From: Dethiothermospora halolimnae
GTDB taxonomy: Bacteria; Bacillota; Clostridia; Tissierellales; VENL01
Length of the DNA: 64,000 nucleotides
Assembly: GCF_037577855.1 (NCBI RefSeq)
Contig: NZ_JBAKFX010000007.1
Coordinates: forward strand, 1 to 64,000
Direction: 5' to 3'
Positions 9,625 to 18,250 of this stretch are shown piece by piece. Made by a program: the position numbers and the translations under genes. The notes beneath the pieces were generated by a model, which ran no database searches, was not told the DNA's origin, and saw only the letters and a list, made by a program, of their open reading frames with translations. The first letter of the stretch is position 1, and every line of letters starts with the position of its first letter.

Positions 9625-9768
9625 GATAGTAATCAAAAGTTATATAGATTATTATAACATAACTGAAAAAATATTTTGAAAAAAAGGAATATTAATAAGG
9701 ATATAGAAATATTTATATTATGCAACGAAAATATTAAGTTTTCGTAAAAAACAAAGGAGTGATGTGAA

Positions 9769-11694
9769 GTGTTTAAAAGAGGTAAACTGTTTAGTCCTTC
9801 CATATTAGCTGTGGTAATGGTGGTGTTTTTGTTAATTAGTCAAACGGCAGTTTTTGCCACAGATGGAGAGGTTCCCACTAGGGATCAAGTTGATGATAAG
9901 TATAAGATGGATTTGACAAAGATGTATCCCAATAGAGGGGCATTTGAGCAAGATATTAAAAAAGTAAAAGAAGAATTAATACCAAAGATTAAAGAATACA
10001 AAGGAAAACTTAATAATGTAGATAGTATATATGAATATTTTGAATTGGAATCCCAAATATCTCAAATTTTAAACAAAGCCTATTGGTATGGGAACTTACA
10101 ACTTGATTTAAACCAGAATGATACCGATGCTCAAGAAATGGTTTCTATAGCAGGAGGGGTATGGGGCATATATGGAGAAGCCATATCATTTGAAAGACCA
10201 GAATTACTCAGTATGCCAACTGAAAAGTTTCAACAAATAATGAATGATCCTAAATTATCAACATACAAGCACTACTTGGAAAAAATGTTAAAGGAAAAGG
10301 ATCATGTTTTATCAAATAAAGAAGAAAGAATATTGTCTTTATCATCAGACTTAACCGGTTCCCCGGAAGATATATTTAATAAAGTAATGTATGCTGATTT
10401 TGAATACCCTACTATTAAGGATAAAGAAGGCAATGAAATAACGTTAATAAATTCTGTATACTACAAGATATTAGAAGGTGATGACAGAGAACTAAGAAAA
10501 AAAGCTTCTAAAGCTAGAATAGAAGCGCTTAAAAAAAGAAATAATACATTAGCGGCCACTTATATATCAGAAATAAAGAAAAATATATTCTTAGCAAAGG
10601 CTAGGGGTTATAATTCTTCTTTGGAAGCTTCACTGGCAGCTAAACATATCCCTAAATCTATCTATGATAATTTAGTAAAATCAGTTAACAATAATCTAGA
10701 ATATCTACATAAATATAATGAAGTAAAAAGTAAAGCTTTAGGTATAAAAGATGTGAAACCCTATGACTGGTCATTACCTATAGTTGGAGATTATAAAATG
10801 GAGTTAACTTATGAGGAAGCAGTGGAACTGGCAAATAAAGGCTTGGAGCCTTTAGGAGAGAAGTACTTAAAGGATTTCAATACAATCATAGATTCAAGAT
10901 TAATAGATGTATATTCTGGAAAGGGTAAACAAACAGGGGCATATTCATTATCCTTATATGGTTGCGATCCATATATATCAATGAATTATACAAATGATTT
11001 AGACTCTGCTTTAACCTTATCCCATGAAATGGGACATTCCTTAAATGGAAAATATTCAATGGAACAACAGGAACTATATAATTCAAACACGTCAACATTT
11101 ACAGCGGAAGTTGCATCAACAGCAAATGAACTACTAGTTATGGATTACTTAATTAAAAATGCTAAAAGTGATGAAGAGAAGTTATTTTTATTAAATCAAC
11201 AGATTAATAATATAAGGGGTACTATTTATACTCAAGTTATGTTCGCAGAATTTGAGCAAAGGGCCCATGAAATGGTGGAACAAGGTCAACCTTTATCAGC
11301 TGAAGTTATTAATAATTTATGGTTAGAAATTAGAAGAAAATATAATGGGGAAGCCTATCCTATGACTGAAGACGGAAAATATAGCTGGTCTAGAATTCCA
11401 CATTTCTATATGAACTTCTATGTATATAACTATGCAACTTCAATGTCGGCATCTTATCAATTGGTTAATAATATAACTGAAGGTAAAGAAGGTGCTGTTC
11501 AAAAATATATTGAATTTTTAGGAGCAGGGGGCTCTGACTATCCAGTAGAAATTCTTAAAAAAGCAGGGGTAGATATGAATTCATCTGAACCTGTGGATAA
11601 TATTCTTAAGTACTTTGGTGAATTAGTTGATGAAATGGAAAAGTTACTAGAAAAGAGAGCTCAAGAAACTGAAAATACAGATACAGCAGCTTAA
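9769..11694 (+). CDS. Secreted oligoendopeptidase F-like metallopeptidase (M3), copy 2
   Basis: A close tandem paralogue of the preceding gene (641 versus 640 residues), with the same signal-peptide architecture and the zinc motif HEMGH at the same residues 419-423. Most differences are in the N-terminal helical half (for example NKAYWYGNLQ versus QAYRYAKLQ) and just before the zinc site (YSLSLYGCDPYISMNYTND versus YSASTYGLHPYILMNFTND). Changes near the active site could alter substrate choice, though this is inference. GTG start after AAGGAGTGATGTG. The upstream block at 9685-9735 matches that of copy 1. Confidence 0.93.
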   Translation: MFKRGKLFSPSILAVVMVVFLLISQTAVFATDGEVPTRDQVDDKYKMDLTKMYPNRGAFEQDIKKVKEELIPKIKEYKGKLNNVDSIYEYFELESQISQILNKAYWYGNLQLDLNQNDTDAQEMVSIAGGVWGIYGEAISFERPELLSMPTEKFQQIMNDPKLSTYKHYLEKMLKEKDHVLSNKEERILSLSSDLTGSPEDIFNKVMYADFEYPTIKDKEGNEITLINSVYYKILEGDDRELRKKASKARIEALKKRNNTLAATYISEIKKNIFLAKARGYNSSLEASLAAKHIPKSIYDNLVKSVNNNLEYLHKYNEVKSKALGIKDVKPYDWSLPIVGDYKMELTYEEAVELANKGLEPLGEKYLKDFNTIIDSRLIDVYSGKGKQTGAYSLSLYGCDPYISMNYTNDLDSALTLSHEMGHSLNGKYSMEQQELYNSNTSTFTAEVASTANELLVMDYLIKNAKSDEEKLFLLNQQINNIRGTIYTQVMFAEFEQRAHEMVEQGQPLSAEVINNLWLEIRRKYNGEAYPMTEDGKYSWSRIPHFYMNFYVYNYATSMSASYQLVNNITEGKEGAVQKYIEFLGAGGSDYPVEILKKAGVDMNSSEPVDNILKYFGELVDEMEKLLEKRAQETENTDTAA

Positions 11695-11851
11695 ATTAAA
11701 AAAGAAAGTGTAAAGAATAAAGAAGAAATATAAAAATAAAGAATAGATTATGTGGGGACAGGGCATGCCCTGTCCAAGGAGCAATCATAAAGCATAGCAT
11801 TGAAACCTATATAAGAATTTATTCTCTAAAATCTCAACAATATCTGAAAAG
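11695..11851. repeat. Intergenic repeat mosaic after peptidase copy 2
   Basis: It begins at the stop codon with the AT-rich module ATTAAAAAAGAAAGTG...AAAGAATAG (11694-11748). The perfect 20-bp palindrome GGACAGGGCATGCCCTGTCC follows at 11756-11775. Both modules recur in the corrinoid cluster. Confidence 0.7.
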
Positions 11852-11884
11852 TAGGACCCTTAATTAAGGGTTCTATTTTTTTTA
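11852..11884 (+). terminator. Terminator before the flagellar-type genes
   Basis: AGGACCCTTA and TAAGGGTTCT pair, followed by a run of T. Confidence 0.75.
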
Positions 11885-12003
11885 TATTTTAAAATATATT
11901 GGCATCTAAATAAAGAAGTGGTAAAGTCAAATTTGTTTTTATTAAAAAAACTACATAGAAAGTCGATATAATTAGTGATGACAATTTTAAGGAGTGTAGT
12001 TTA

Positions 12004-14025
12004 GTGAAAATATATAACGATTCACCTAATAAATTATCAACAGATAACATAAATAGGGATAAAAAGGTAGGAGTTAAAAGTAATAGTGTAAACAATATAA
12101 GTAGTGACTCTTCTAAACTAGGTTCATCACAAATAATAAAGGATTTAGGATTTAAAGAAACTAGTGAACTTAAGAAGGCTACTGACATACTTCTTGATAA
12201 TGATATAAAAATAAATAAAAATGTTTTAAAAGATATAAATAAATTTATAAGTAAATCACCGGGAGATATAGAGGATAAACTAGATACAATAAAAAATCTA
12301 ATTAAAAAAGATGTTAATATAAATTTTAATAATTTAAAGTCTACCCACCAAACTTTACACGGGGACGATTTAAATAAGCTGATAGAAAAAGTGGATAAAA
12401 ATTCAAAAGATGATCTAACAGAACAGAAGAGTAACTATATTGCTGGTGGCAAGATTTTAGATAAAGTACCAAAGGAAGTTCAAAACGAAATAAAAGAATT
12501 ATTAAAAAGCAATGAAGATACCCATGTTATAATAAAAAAAATCATAAACAAGTTAAAAAAATTAAAGTTAGATAATAAAACTATAAAGGATATAATGAAG
12601 AATATATTATCTAACTATGTATTAAATACTGATTTGGACTACAGTTTAGAAGAAAATATAATTGAAAACACTATTGATAAAGGTGGACAATTAGATTCTA
12701 TTCAAATTTTAGATAGTTTATTTGCCAATAAGAAAAAGAATCAATTAAATGGAAAAGAGAGTAACTATAAAGAAATAGAGAATAAAAAAATAGTAGATAG
12801 AGAAAAAGTCAATGAATCTAGAAATATTGAAGAACTATTAGATTTAGATAAAAATAATGAACTTAGAAACGCATTAAATAATATGGAGCCAGATACGAAA
12901 GCATATGTAATGAATAAAGTAACGGAAAGAATGATAAGTGCAAAAAATGACTTTAAAGAGCTGAAAAGGGAAGTATTAAAAAATTTAGATAATATATTAA
13001 ATAAACCAAAGGAAGTTAAACAGACACCACAACATGTTAAAAGCATACTAGAGGATACTATTAATATAATAGATAAAAAAATACTAAAAAGTGACATATC
13101 CCTTTTTACAGACATGAAAACAGAAAAGAAATTACTTATATTAAGCAACAAATTGTCGGAGGCAAGGAAGCATTTATCCAAGGGAGAAAGTAATAAAACT
13201 GTAAAAATATTAAACAATATAAAAGATGAAATAGGAAAAATGGACTTTAAACCTAAAAACTCCAAAATCATACATGCCGCAACTAAAGAAAGTTTATTTG
13301 CACCTAAAAGATCATTACAAAGTCAAATTAAGTCTAATATTGACAATATCATAAATACCTATAAAATAGAAGACCCAACGGCAAAAACAGCTTATAATCT
13401 ATTAAGAGCCATGGGGATTAGCCATGAAAGTGAAATCGCACAGAAGTTTTTAGAGAATCCCCAGGGGATAGAAGAGAATAAATTAGAAAAGAATTTAAAG
13501 TCTTTGATGATGAAACTAGTTAATGATAGCAGTGGCTCAAAGGATAAGAATATAATACAACAAGTAGGTAATATATTAGATGATGTAACGGGGCAACAAT
13601 TACTAAGTAAACAGGAGGAGAACATACATAAACAAAGTATGTTTTTTAATATACCAATACAAATAGGAGAGAAATTAACTCATGTTAAGCTATATATTAA
13701 TGGAAAGAAAAAGAACGAAAAAATTGATTGGGAAAACACCAACTTGTACTTTTTATTAGAGACAGATAAAATGGGGGAAACTGGGATTAAAATATCTGCT
13801 TCTAATAAAAACTTAAATCTAACCATAAAAAATGACAAGTCCCATCTAAAGGATAAAGTTGGTAGTTTGTCAGAAGAGCTTAAAGAAAACCTAGAAGAAA
13901 TAGGATATAATACGGTGGGAGTTAATTTTTCAAGATTAAATGAAAATGAAGTTAAAGAGAAAAGAGAACAAGGACAGATAATAGAAAAAAATGAATCTAA
14001 AGAAGGGTTTGATTTTAGAATATGA
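12004..14025 (+). CDS. Large Lys/Asn-rich protein, FliK/YlqG-like (flagellar hook-length type)
   Basis: I infer the role from position and shape. It overlaps by 4 nt a small FlhB C-terminal-like gene, the same pairing as ylqG-ylqH in Bacillus. The N-terminal 500 residues are hydrophilic, helical and poor in recognisable motifs. The C-terminal part (about residues 550-650: NIPIQIGEKLTHVKLYINGK, LYFLLETDKMGETGIKISAS, then LSEELKENLEEIGY and VGVNFSRL) resembles the C-terminal domain of FliK hook-length proteins. No signal peptide or membrane segment. GTG start with AAGGAGTG upstream. No other flagellar genes are in the window. Confidence 0.6.
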   Translation: MKIYNDSPNKLSTDNINRDKKVGVKSNSVNNISSDSSKLGSSQIIKDLGFKETSELKKATDILLDNDIKINKNVLKDINKFISKSPGDIEDKLDTIKNLIKKDVNINFNNLKSTHQTLHGDDLNKLIEKVDKNSKDDLTEQKSNYIAGGKILDKVPKEVQNEIKELLKSNEDTHVIIKKIINKLKKLKLDNKTIKDIMKNILSNYVLNTDLDYSLEENIIENTIDKGGQLDSIQILDSLFANKKKNQLNGKESNYKEIENKKIVDREKVNESRNIEELLDLDKNNELRNALNNMEPDTKAYVMNKVTERMISAKNDFKELKREVLKNLDNILNKPKEVKQTPQHVKSILEDTINIIDKKILKSDISLFTDMKTEKKLLILSNKLSEARKHLSKGESNKTVKILNNIKDEIGKMDFKPKNSKIIHAATKESLFAPKRSLQSQIKSNIDNIINTYKIEDPTAKTAYNLLRAMGISHESEIAQKFLENPQGIEENKLEKNLKSLMMKLVNDSSGSKDKNIIQQVGNILDDVTGQQLLSKQEENIHKQSMFFNIPIQIGEKLTHVKLYINGKKKNEKIDWENTNLYFLLETDKMGETGIKISASNKNLNLTIKNDKSHLKDKVGSLSEELKENLEEIGYNTVGVNFSRLNENEVKEKREQGQIIEKNESKEGFDFRI

Positions 14026-14318
14026 TATATAAAAATGTAAACCTTAAAAAGAAAAAAGAGATAAATGGCCCATCGGTTGTAGCTATAAAATATGATGAAA
14101 ACCTATCTAAAGATAAGAAAGTACTATATCAGGGTAGAGGTGAAATGGCCGAAAAAATTATTGATATGGCTAAGAAAAATAATATCGATATAGAGCAGGA
14201 TAAAAGTCTTTTAGCTAATTTAATAGATATGGATTTAGGAAATAATATACCACCTCAACTGTATGCTGTTATATCAGAGGTGTTGTTACTTTTAGAAAAG
14301 ATGGAAAAGGAACTATAA
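14022..14318 (+). CDS. FlhB/YscU C-terminal-domain-like protein (YlqH type)
   Basis: A 98-residue stand-alone version of the cytoplasmic switch domain of FlhB/YscU, the component that changes substrate choice in flagellar and type III export. Recognisable segments are GPSVVAIKYDE, GRGEMAEKIIDMAKKNNI, and LLANLIDMDLGNNIPPQLY followed by AVISEVL. The membrane domain and the NPTH autocleavage site of full-length FlhB are absent; the protein begins just past where that site would be. It overlaps the previous gene by ATGA, suggesting translational coupling. Confidence 0.85.
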   Translation: MIYKNVNLKKKKEINGPSVVAIKYDENLSKDKKVLYQGRGEMAEKIIDMAKKNNIDIEQDKSLLANLIDMDLGNNIPPQLYAVISEVLLLLEKMEKEL

Positions 14319-14347
14319 AACCTTACTTTTAAGAATGGGGGGGAATT

Positions 14348-14782
14348 ATGAAAATAAATAAAGTTAACAGATTAAATGTAAATAAAGTTAATAATAGAAC
14401 TGCAGAAAAGCCCAGTATCTCTTTTGATGCATTAATGTCTCAAAAAAAGGATGATAAAACCCTAGAGAAACTAAACAACCTTCTAAAGGATGTAAGAAAG
14501 GAAGGGAAGTTACTTGCAGATAAAAGAACTATAGATAATTTACTGAGATATAAAAAGAAAGTAAAGGAATTTATGAATGAAGCTGTTGATTATGGTTTAA
14601 AACTTGATAGGAGAGGTGGATTTAGACCTGGACGAAGATCTAGAGTTTTAAGCATCGTATCGAAAGTGGATGAAAAGTTATTGGAAGTTACAGATGCTAT
14701 TGTTGATGAAGAAAAGAAGGGGCTTAATATATTAAAGTTAGTAGGCGAGATAGAGGGATTGATGGTTAATATTTACGCTTAA
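14348..14782 (+). CDS. YaaR family protein (DUF327)
   Basis: A 144-residue protein of the YaaR/DUF327 family, of unknown biochemical role in Firmicutes. Family features include SFDALMSQK near residue 25, the long helix LLKDVRKEGKLLADKRTIDN, VKEFMNEAVDYG, and the C-terminal VGEIEGLMVNIYA. The strong AATGGGGGGGAATT site precedes the ATG. It follows the FliK/FlhB-like pair by 29 nt and is probably in the same transcript. Its stop codon abuts a dispersed repeat module. Confidence 0.85.
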   Translation: MKINKVNRLNVNKVNNRTAEKPSISFDALMSQKKDDKTLEKLNNLLKDVRKEGKLLADKRTIDNLLRYKKKVKEFMNEAVDYGLKLDRRGGFRPGRRSRVLSIVSKVDEKLLEVTDAIVDEEKKGLNILKLVGEIEGLMVNIYA

Positions 14783-15205
14783 ATTAAAGAAGAATGGGTA
14801 AAGAAGAAAGAAGAAATATAAAAATAAAGAATAGATGGGGAGATTTTACTCCCGATGGTCGTAAAATTTTAATTTATGTTGTTGGGGGATTCGTAATCCC
14901 CCAACCAATAACGTAGGGACTGAATATATTCAGTCCCCCGCCGTATGAAGAGGCGGGAAATTAATTGATAGTGAACAATTATGTAGGGACAAGGCATGCC
15001 TTGTCCCTTGGATTCAGTATAAACTTTGCTATGAAAAGTAAAGGCGGGTCACCAACTCCACAGTATTTGAATTAAGTAATAAAAAAGAATTTGGTATAAA
15101 AAATTAAATAAAAAACAGAATTAACACTATAATTGTCGTATATTATGGGGTATAATAGTACTATAAGTTGACAAGTAGGTTTAGGACATCAGGAGGATAT
15201 ATAAA
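14783..15205. repeat. Intergenic repeat mosaic between yaaR and the membrane hydrolase
   Basis: Modules in order: the AT-rich ATTAAAGAAGAATGGGTAAAG module from the stop codon to about 14835; an ATTTTAC/GTAAAAT hairpin (14843-14867); an 11-bp stem GTTGGGGGATT with 3-nt loop (14881-14905); the palindrome GGACTGAATATATTCAGTCC (14917-14936); a CCCGCC/GGCGGG hairpin (14937-14957); and the palindrome GGACAAGGCATGCCTTGTCC (14987-15006). From 15007 to 15205 I see a TATAAT at 15151-15156 without a convincing -35, then the ribosome site AGGAGG for the next gene. Confidence 0.75.
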
Positions 15206-15793
15206 ATGCAAGGGAAAACCCATATGATAATAGGTGCGGCAGCATCAGTTACAACTGCATTAAAATACCCCATAGAAAGTGGAATAATACTTATTACAGC
15301 TTCTGTTATAGGAGCTTTGTTGCCGGATTTAGACCACCCTAATAGTAAGATAAATCAAAGCATATTATTTTTTAATAATAAAAAATTTATGATGTATTTG
15401 TTTTTTACAGTGGGGCTAGGATTAATAGTATATGATTTAAGAGTAGATAATAATATTTATAGTCTTTTAGGAGTGTCCCTTATTATAACCTCTTTATCTG
15501 GGCATAGAAGTTTTACCCATAGTATTGTGGGTATAGGATTATTTTCCACAGTAGCATATTTGTTTTCTGAAAAATACGGTATACCAGAAATTTGGATCGG
15601 TTTTACATTAGGTTATATAAGTCATTTGGTTGCAGATTTTTTTACTGTAGCAGGAATACAGTTGTTTTTTCCCGTAGAAAAAAGAGTTAAATTCCCAATA
15701 AACATAAAAACCGGTAGTATGGCGGAAAATGTTTTATTATTAATGTTAACAGTTTATATAGGATATGTTATGTTTAAATTTCCCATTATATAG
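15206..15793 (+). CDS. Membrane-bound metal-dependent hydrolase, YdjM/DUF457 family
   Basis: A multi-spanning membrane protein of the YdjM-like putative hydrolase family; its substrate is unknown. Conserved metal-ligand motifs are visible: GKTHMIIGAA at the N terminus, ALLPDLDHPNSKIN near residue 45, GHRSFTHS near 105 and YISHLVADFF near 145. About four to five hydrophobic segments separate them. 195 residues. ATG preceded by CAGGAGGATAT. Monocistronic by position. Confidence 0.85.
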   Translation: MQGKTHMIIGAAASVTTALKYPIESGIILITASVIGALLPDLDHPNSKINQSILFFNNKKFMMYLFFTVGLGLIVYDLRVDNNIYSLLGVSLIITSLSGHRSFTHSIVGIGLFSTVAYLFSEKYGIPEIWIGFTLGYISHLVADFFTVAGIQLFFPVEKRVKFPINIKTGSMAENVLLLMLTVYIGYVMFKFPII

Positions 15794-15901
15794 GTATGTC
15801 CATATCCCCTTTAGTTTTTGATAAATTTGTAGTTGTTTAATAGGCGAAATATTATCGTCTATATAATTGTAAAGTAAACATATTTTACCTAAATAAAATA
15901 T

Positions 15902-15930
15902 TTGACATATTAAGAAAATGGTTATATAAT
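15902..15930 (+). promoter_or_regulatory. Sigma-A promoter of tRNA-Leu
   Basis: TTGACA (15902-15907), a 17-bp spacer and TATAAT (15925-15930): a perfect consensus about 39 bp upstream of the mature tRNA 5' end. Confidence 0.88.
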
Positions 15931-15968
15931 ATATCTTGTCGTTAGATAAACTTCATAAATGAATATGT

Positions 15969-16053
15969 GCAGGTGTGGCGGAATTGGCAGACGCGCTAGA
16001 CTTAGGATCTAGTATCTTATGATGTGGGGGTTCGACTCCCTTCACCTGTACCA
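15969..16053 (+). tRNA. tRNA-Leu (anticodon UAG)
   Basis: Acceptor arms GCAGGTG and CACCTGT, D-loop GGCGGAATTGGCAGACGCG, and anticodon stem CTAGA/TCTAG around loop CTTAGGA with anticodon TAG. A long variable arm typical of leucine tRNAs precedes the T-loop GGTTCGACTCC. The 3' CCA is encoded (16051-16053). It decodes CUN leucine codons. The first acceptor pair is a G-U wobble in this reading. Confidence 0.95.
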
Positions 16054-16057
16054 ATTC

Positions 16058-16088
16058 AAAAACCAATGGTAAAACCATTGGTTTTTTT
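16058..16088 (+). terminator. Terminator of tRNA-Leu
   Basis: AAACCAATGGT and ACCATTGGTTT pair, followed by a T-run, 5 nt after the CCA end. Confidence 0.85.
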
Positions 16089-16335
16089 CCTATGTCTCTA
16101 TAAATATGTATATATAATTTAATATAGGAAAAAATTAGGTAATACCACCTATCAATATTACATATTATTGATATATTGGATATCGAAAATATTTATGATA
16201 TAATTAATTGACTAGTTAATGTGTAATACTGATTATTATGACAAAAATGGACGAGATTGCGGTTTAATCTATTAAAAAAGTGACTTGTATCGAGTCCATA
16301 CATAAATTAATAAAGTAATAAGGAGGAACGTTATA
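16089..16335. promoter_or_regulatory. tig promoter and leader
   Basis: TTGGAT (16176-16181), a 17-bp spacer and TATAAT (16199-16204) form a good sigma-A promoter, leaving a leader of about 125 nt before the trigger factor gene. The leader contains TGGAC (16249) and GTCCA (16294) that could close a weak stem-loop. I do not recognise a riboswitch. Confidence 0.65.
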
Positions 16336-17622
16336 ATGAATTCAACAATTACAAAAAAAGAAGGAAATACAGTTACATTAAAACTTGAAGTAGACACTAA
16401 GAAATTTGAAAAAGCAGTTCAAAAATCATACATTAAAAACAGAGGCAGATTTAACATTCCAGGTTTTAGAAAGGGAAAAGTACCTAGAAAGATTATTGAG
16501 TTAAATTATGGTGAAGGAGTATTTTATGAAGATGCAATAAACATGGTATTCCCAGAGGCCTATGAGGCGGCAATAGAAGAGCATAATTTAGAGCCTGTTG
16601 ATAGACCAGAAATAGATATAGAAGAATTAGAAAAGGGAAAACCAGTAGTATTTATAGCCGAAGTAACAGTAAAGCCTGAGGTGGAACTTGGAGAATACAA
16701 AGGTATAGAAGTAGAAAAAGTAGAGTATAATGTAACAGAGGAAGATATTGAAAAAGAAATTAAAAATATTCAAGAAAGAAATGCCAGAATAATAGAGGTA
16801 GAAGATAGAGCAGCAAAAGAAGGAGACATTTTAACAATAGACTATAAGGGATCTATAGATGGTGAGCAGTTTGAAGGTGGAACTGCGGAAAATCAAAATC
16901 TTGAGATAGGTTCAGGTAGATTTATTCCAGGATTTGAAGACCAATTAATAGGCAAAAATAAAGATGAAGAAGTTGAAGTCAAAGTTACATTCCCAGAAGA
17001 TTACCAAGCTGAAGATTTAGCTGGTAAAGAGGCCACTTTTGAAGTGAAAATTCATGAAATAAAAGAAAAAGAGCTTCCAGAATTAGATGATGAATTTGCT
17101 AAGGATGTAAGTGAATTTGATACATTAGATGAATTAAAAAATGATACAAAGCAAAAACTAGAAGAGCAGTCTGAGAATAAAGAAAAGGCTGAAAATGAAA
17201 ATAATGTTGTAGAAAAAGTAGTAGAAAATGCAGAAATAGATGTTCCAGAGGCAATGGTAGAAAGACAAATAGATAATGAAGTAAACGACTTTAGCTATAG
17301 ACTTCAATTCCAAGGTCTAAATATAGATAAGTACTTTGAATTAACAAATACTACTATGGAAGATTTAAGGGAACAAATGAAGGAAAATGCAGAGAAAGTT
17401 GTTAAAACAGATTTAGTACTAGAAACAATAGGGAAAAAAGAAGGAATAGAAGCTACAGATGAAGAAGTAGAAGAAGAGCTGGAAAAAATGGCTAAACAAT
17501 ATAATCAAGAAGTGGAAAAAATTAAAAAGAATATCAAAGATGGGGATTTAGATTATATCAAGATGGGTATAATTAAGAGAAAGACGGCTGAGTTTTTGGT
17601 AGAAAATGCTAAAATGTCTTAA
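16336..17622 (+). CDS. tig: Trigger factor, ribosome-associated chaperone and peptidyl-prolyl isomerase
   Basis: Binds nascent chains at the ribosome exit tunnel. Three domains are in order: the ribosome-binding domain with signature RGRFNIPGFRKGKVPRKII (about residues 35-55), the FKBP-type isomerase domain (about 150-240: GDILTIDYKGSIDG, FIPGFEDQLIG), and a helical C-terminal chaperone arm. 428 residues, the usual length. AAGGAGG precedes the ATG. Followed after 23 nt by clpP, as in many Firmicutes. Confidence 0.97.
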   Translation: MNSTITKKEGNTVTLKLEVDTKKFEKAVQKSYIKNRGRFNIPGFRKGKVPRKIIELNYGEGVFYEDAINMVFPEAYEAAIEEHNLEPVDRPEIDIEELEKGKPVVFIAEVTVKPEVELGEYKGIEVEKVEYNVTEEDIEKEIKNIQERNARIIEVEDRAAKEGDILTIDYKGSIDGEQFEGGTAENQNLEIGSGRFIPGFEDQLIGKNKDEEVEVKVTFPEDYQAEDLAGKEATFEVKIHEIKEKELPELDDEFAKDVSEFDTLDELKNDTKQKLEEQSENKEKAENENNVVEKVVENAEIDVPEAMVERQIDNEVNDFSYRLQFQGLNIDKYFELTNTTMEDLREQMKENAEKVVKTDLVLETIGKKEGIEATDEEVEEELEKMAKQYNQEVEKIKKNIKDGDLDYIKMGIIKRKTAEFLVENAKMS

Positions 17623-17645
17623 TATTATTTAGGGAGGCGCGTAAT

Positions 17646-18230
17646 ATGGCTTTAGTACCAATGGTTGTTGAACAAACCAATAGAGGAGAAAGATCATATG
17701 ATATTTATTCTAGACTTTTAAAGGAAAGAATTATATTTTTAGGAGATCAAGTTAATGATGCTACTGCAAGTTTAGTAGTTGCGCAACTTTTATTTTTAGA
17801 AGCTGAGGATCCAGATAAAGATATACAACTTTATATAAATAGTCCAGGGGGATCTATAACTGCAGGAATGGCAATATATGATACAATGCAATATATAAAG
17901 CCAGATGTATCTACTATATGCATAGGTATGGCTGCAAGTATGGGAGCATTTTTACTTACTGCAGGAGCAAAGGGTAAAAGATATGCATTACCAAATGCTG
18001 AAGTTATGATACATCAGCCTTTAGGTGGAACCCAAGGGCAAGCAGAAGATATAAGGATACATGCTGAACGTATTGTGAAAATGAGAAAGAAAATGAATGA
18101 AATTTTAAGTGACAAAACTGGTCAACCATATGAAAAAGTAGAGAAAGATACCGATAGAGATAACTTCATGTCAGCTGAGGAAGCTAAAGAATATGGTATA
18201 ATAGATGAAGTTATAACTTCTAGGAAATAA
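17646..18230 (+). CDS. clpP: ATP-dependent Clp protease proteolytic subunit
   Basis: Serine protease subunit that assembles into a tetradecameric chamber with ClpX or other Clp ATPases. Catalytic Ser lies in CIGMAASMGAFLL and catalytic His in EVMIHQPLGGTQGQA; the catalytic Asp lies in the later DTDRDNFMSAEEA segment. 194 residues, normal. AGGGAGGCG precedes the ATG. 20 nt upstream of clpX, so one transcript is likely. Confidence 0.98.
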   Translation: MALVPMVVEQTNRGERSYDIYSRLLKERIIFLGDQVNDATASLVVAQLLFLEAEDPDKDIQLYINSPGGSITAGMAIYDTMQYIKPDVSTICIGMAASMGAFLLTAGAKGKRYALPNAEVMIHQPLGGTQGQAEDIRIHAERIVKMRKKMNEILSDKTGQPYEKVEKDTDRDNFMSAEEAKEYGIIDEVITSRK

Positions 18231-18250
18231 TCTTTAAGAGAGGTGTCATA

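Noticed and set aside
12765..13271. 168-codon antisense frame inside the FliK-like gene
   Set aside because: It is the mirror of a Lys/Asn-rich, low-complexity coding sequence, giving a Leu/Ser/Phe-rich translation with no ribosome site; the plus-strand gene has good operon context.
14881..14905. GTTGGGGGATT hairpin as an ordinary Rho-independent terminator
   Set aside because: It is not followed by a T-run in this or most other copies, and copies lie between genes that should be co-transcribed.
15134..15156. TTGTCG...TATAAT as a promoter for the membrane hydrolase
   Set aside because: The spacing between the two hexamers is only about 12 bp, too short for a sigma-A promoter.
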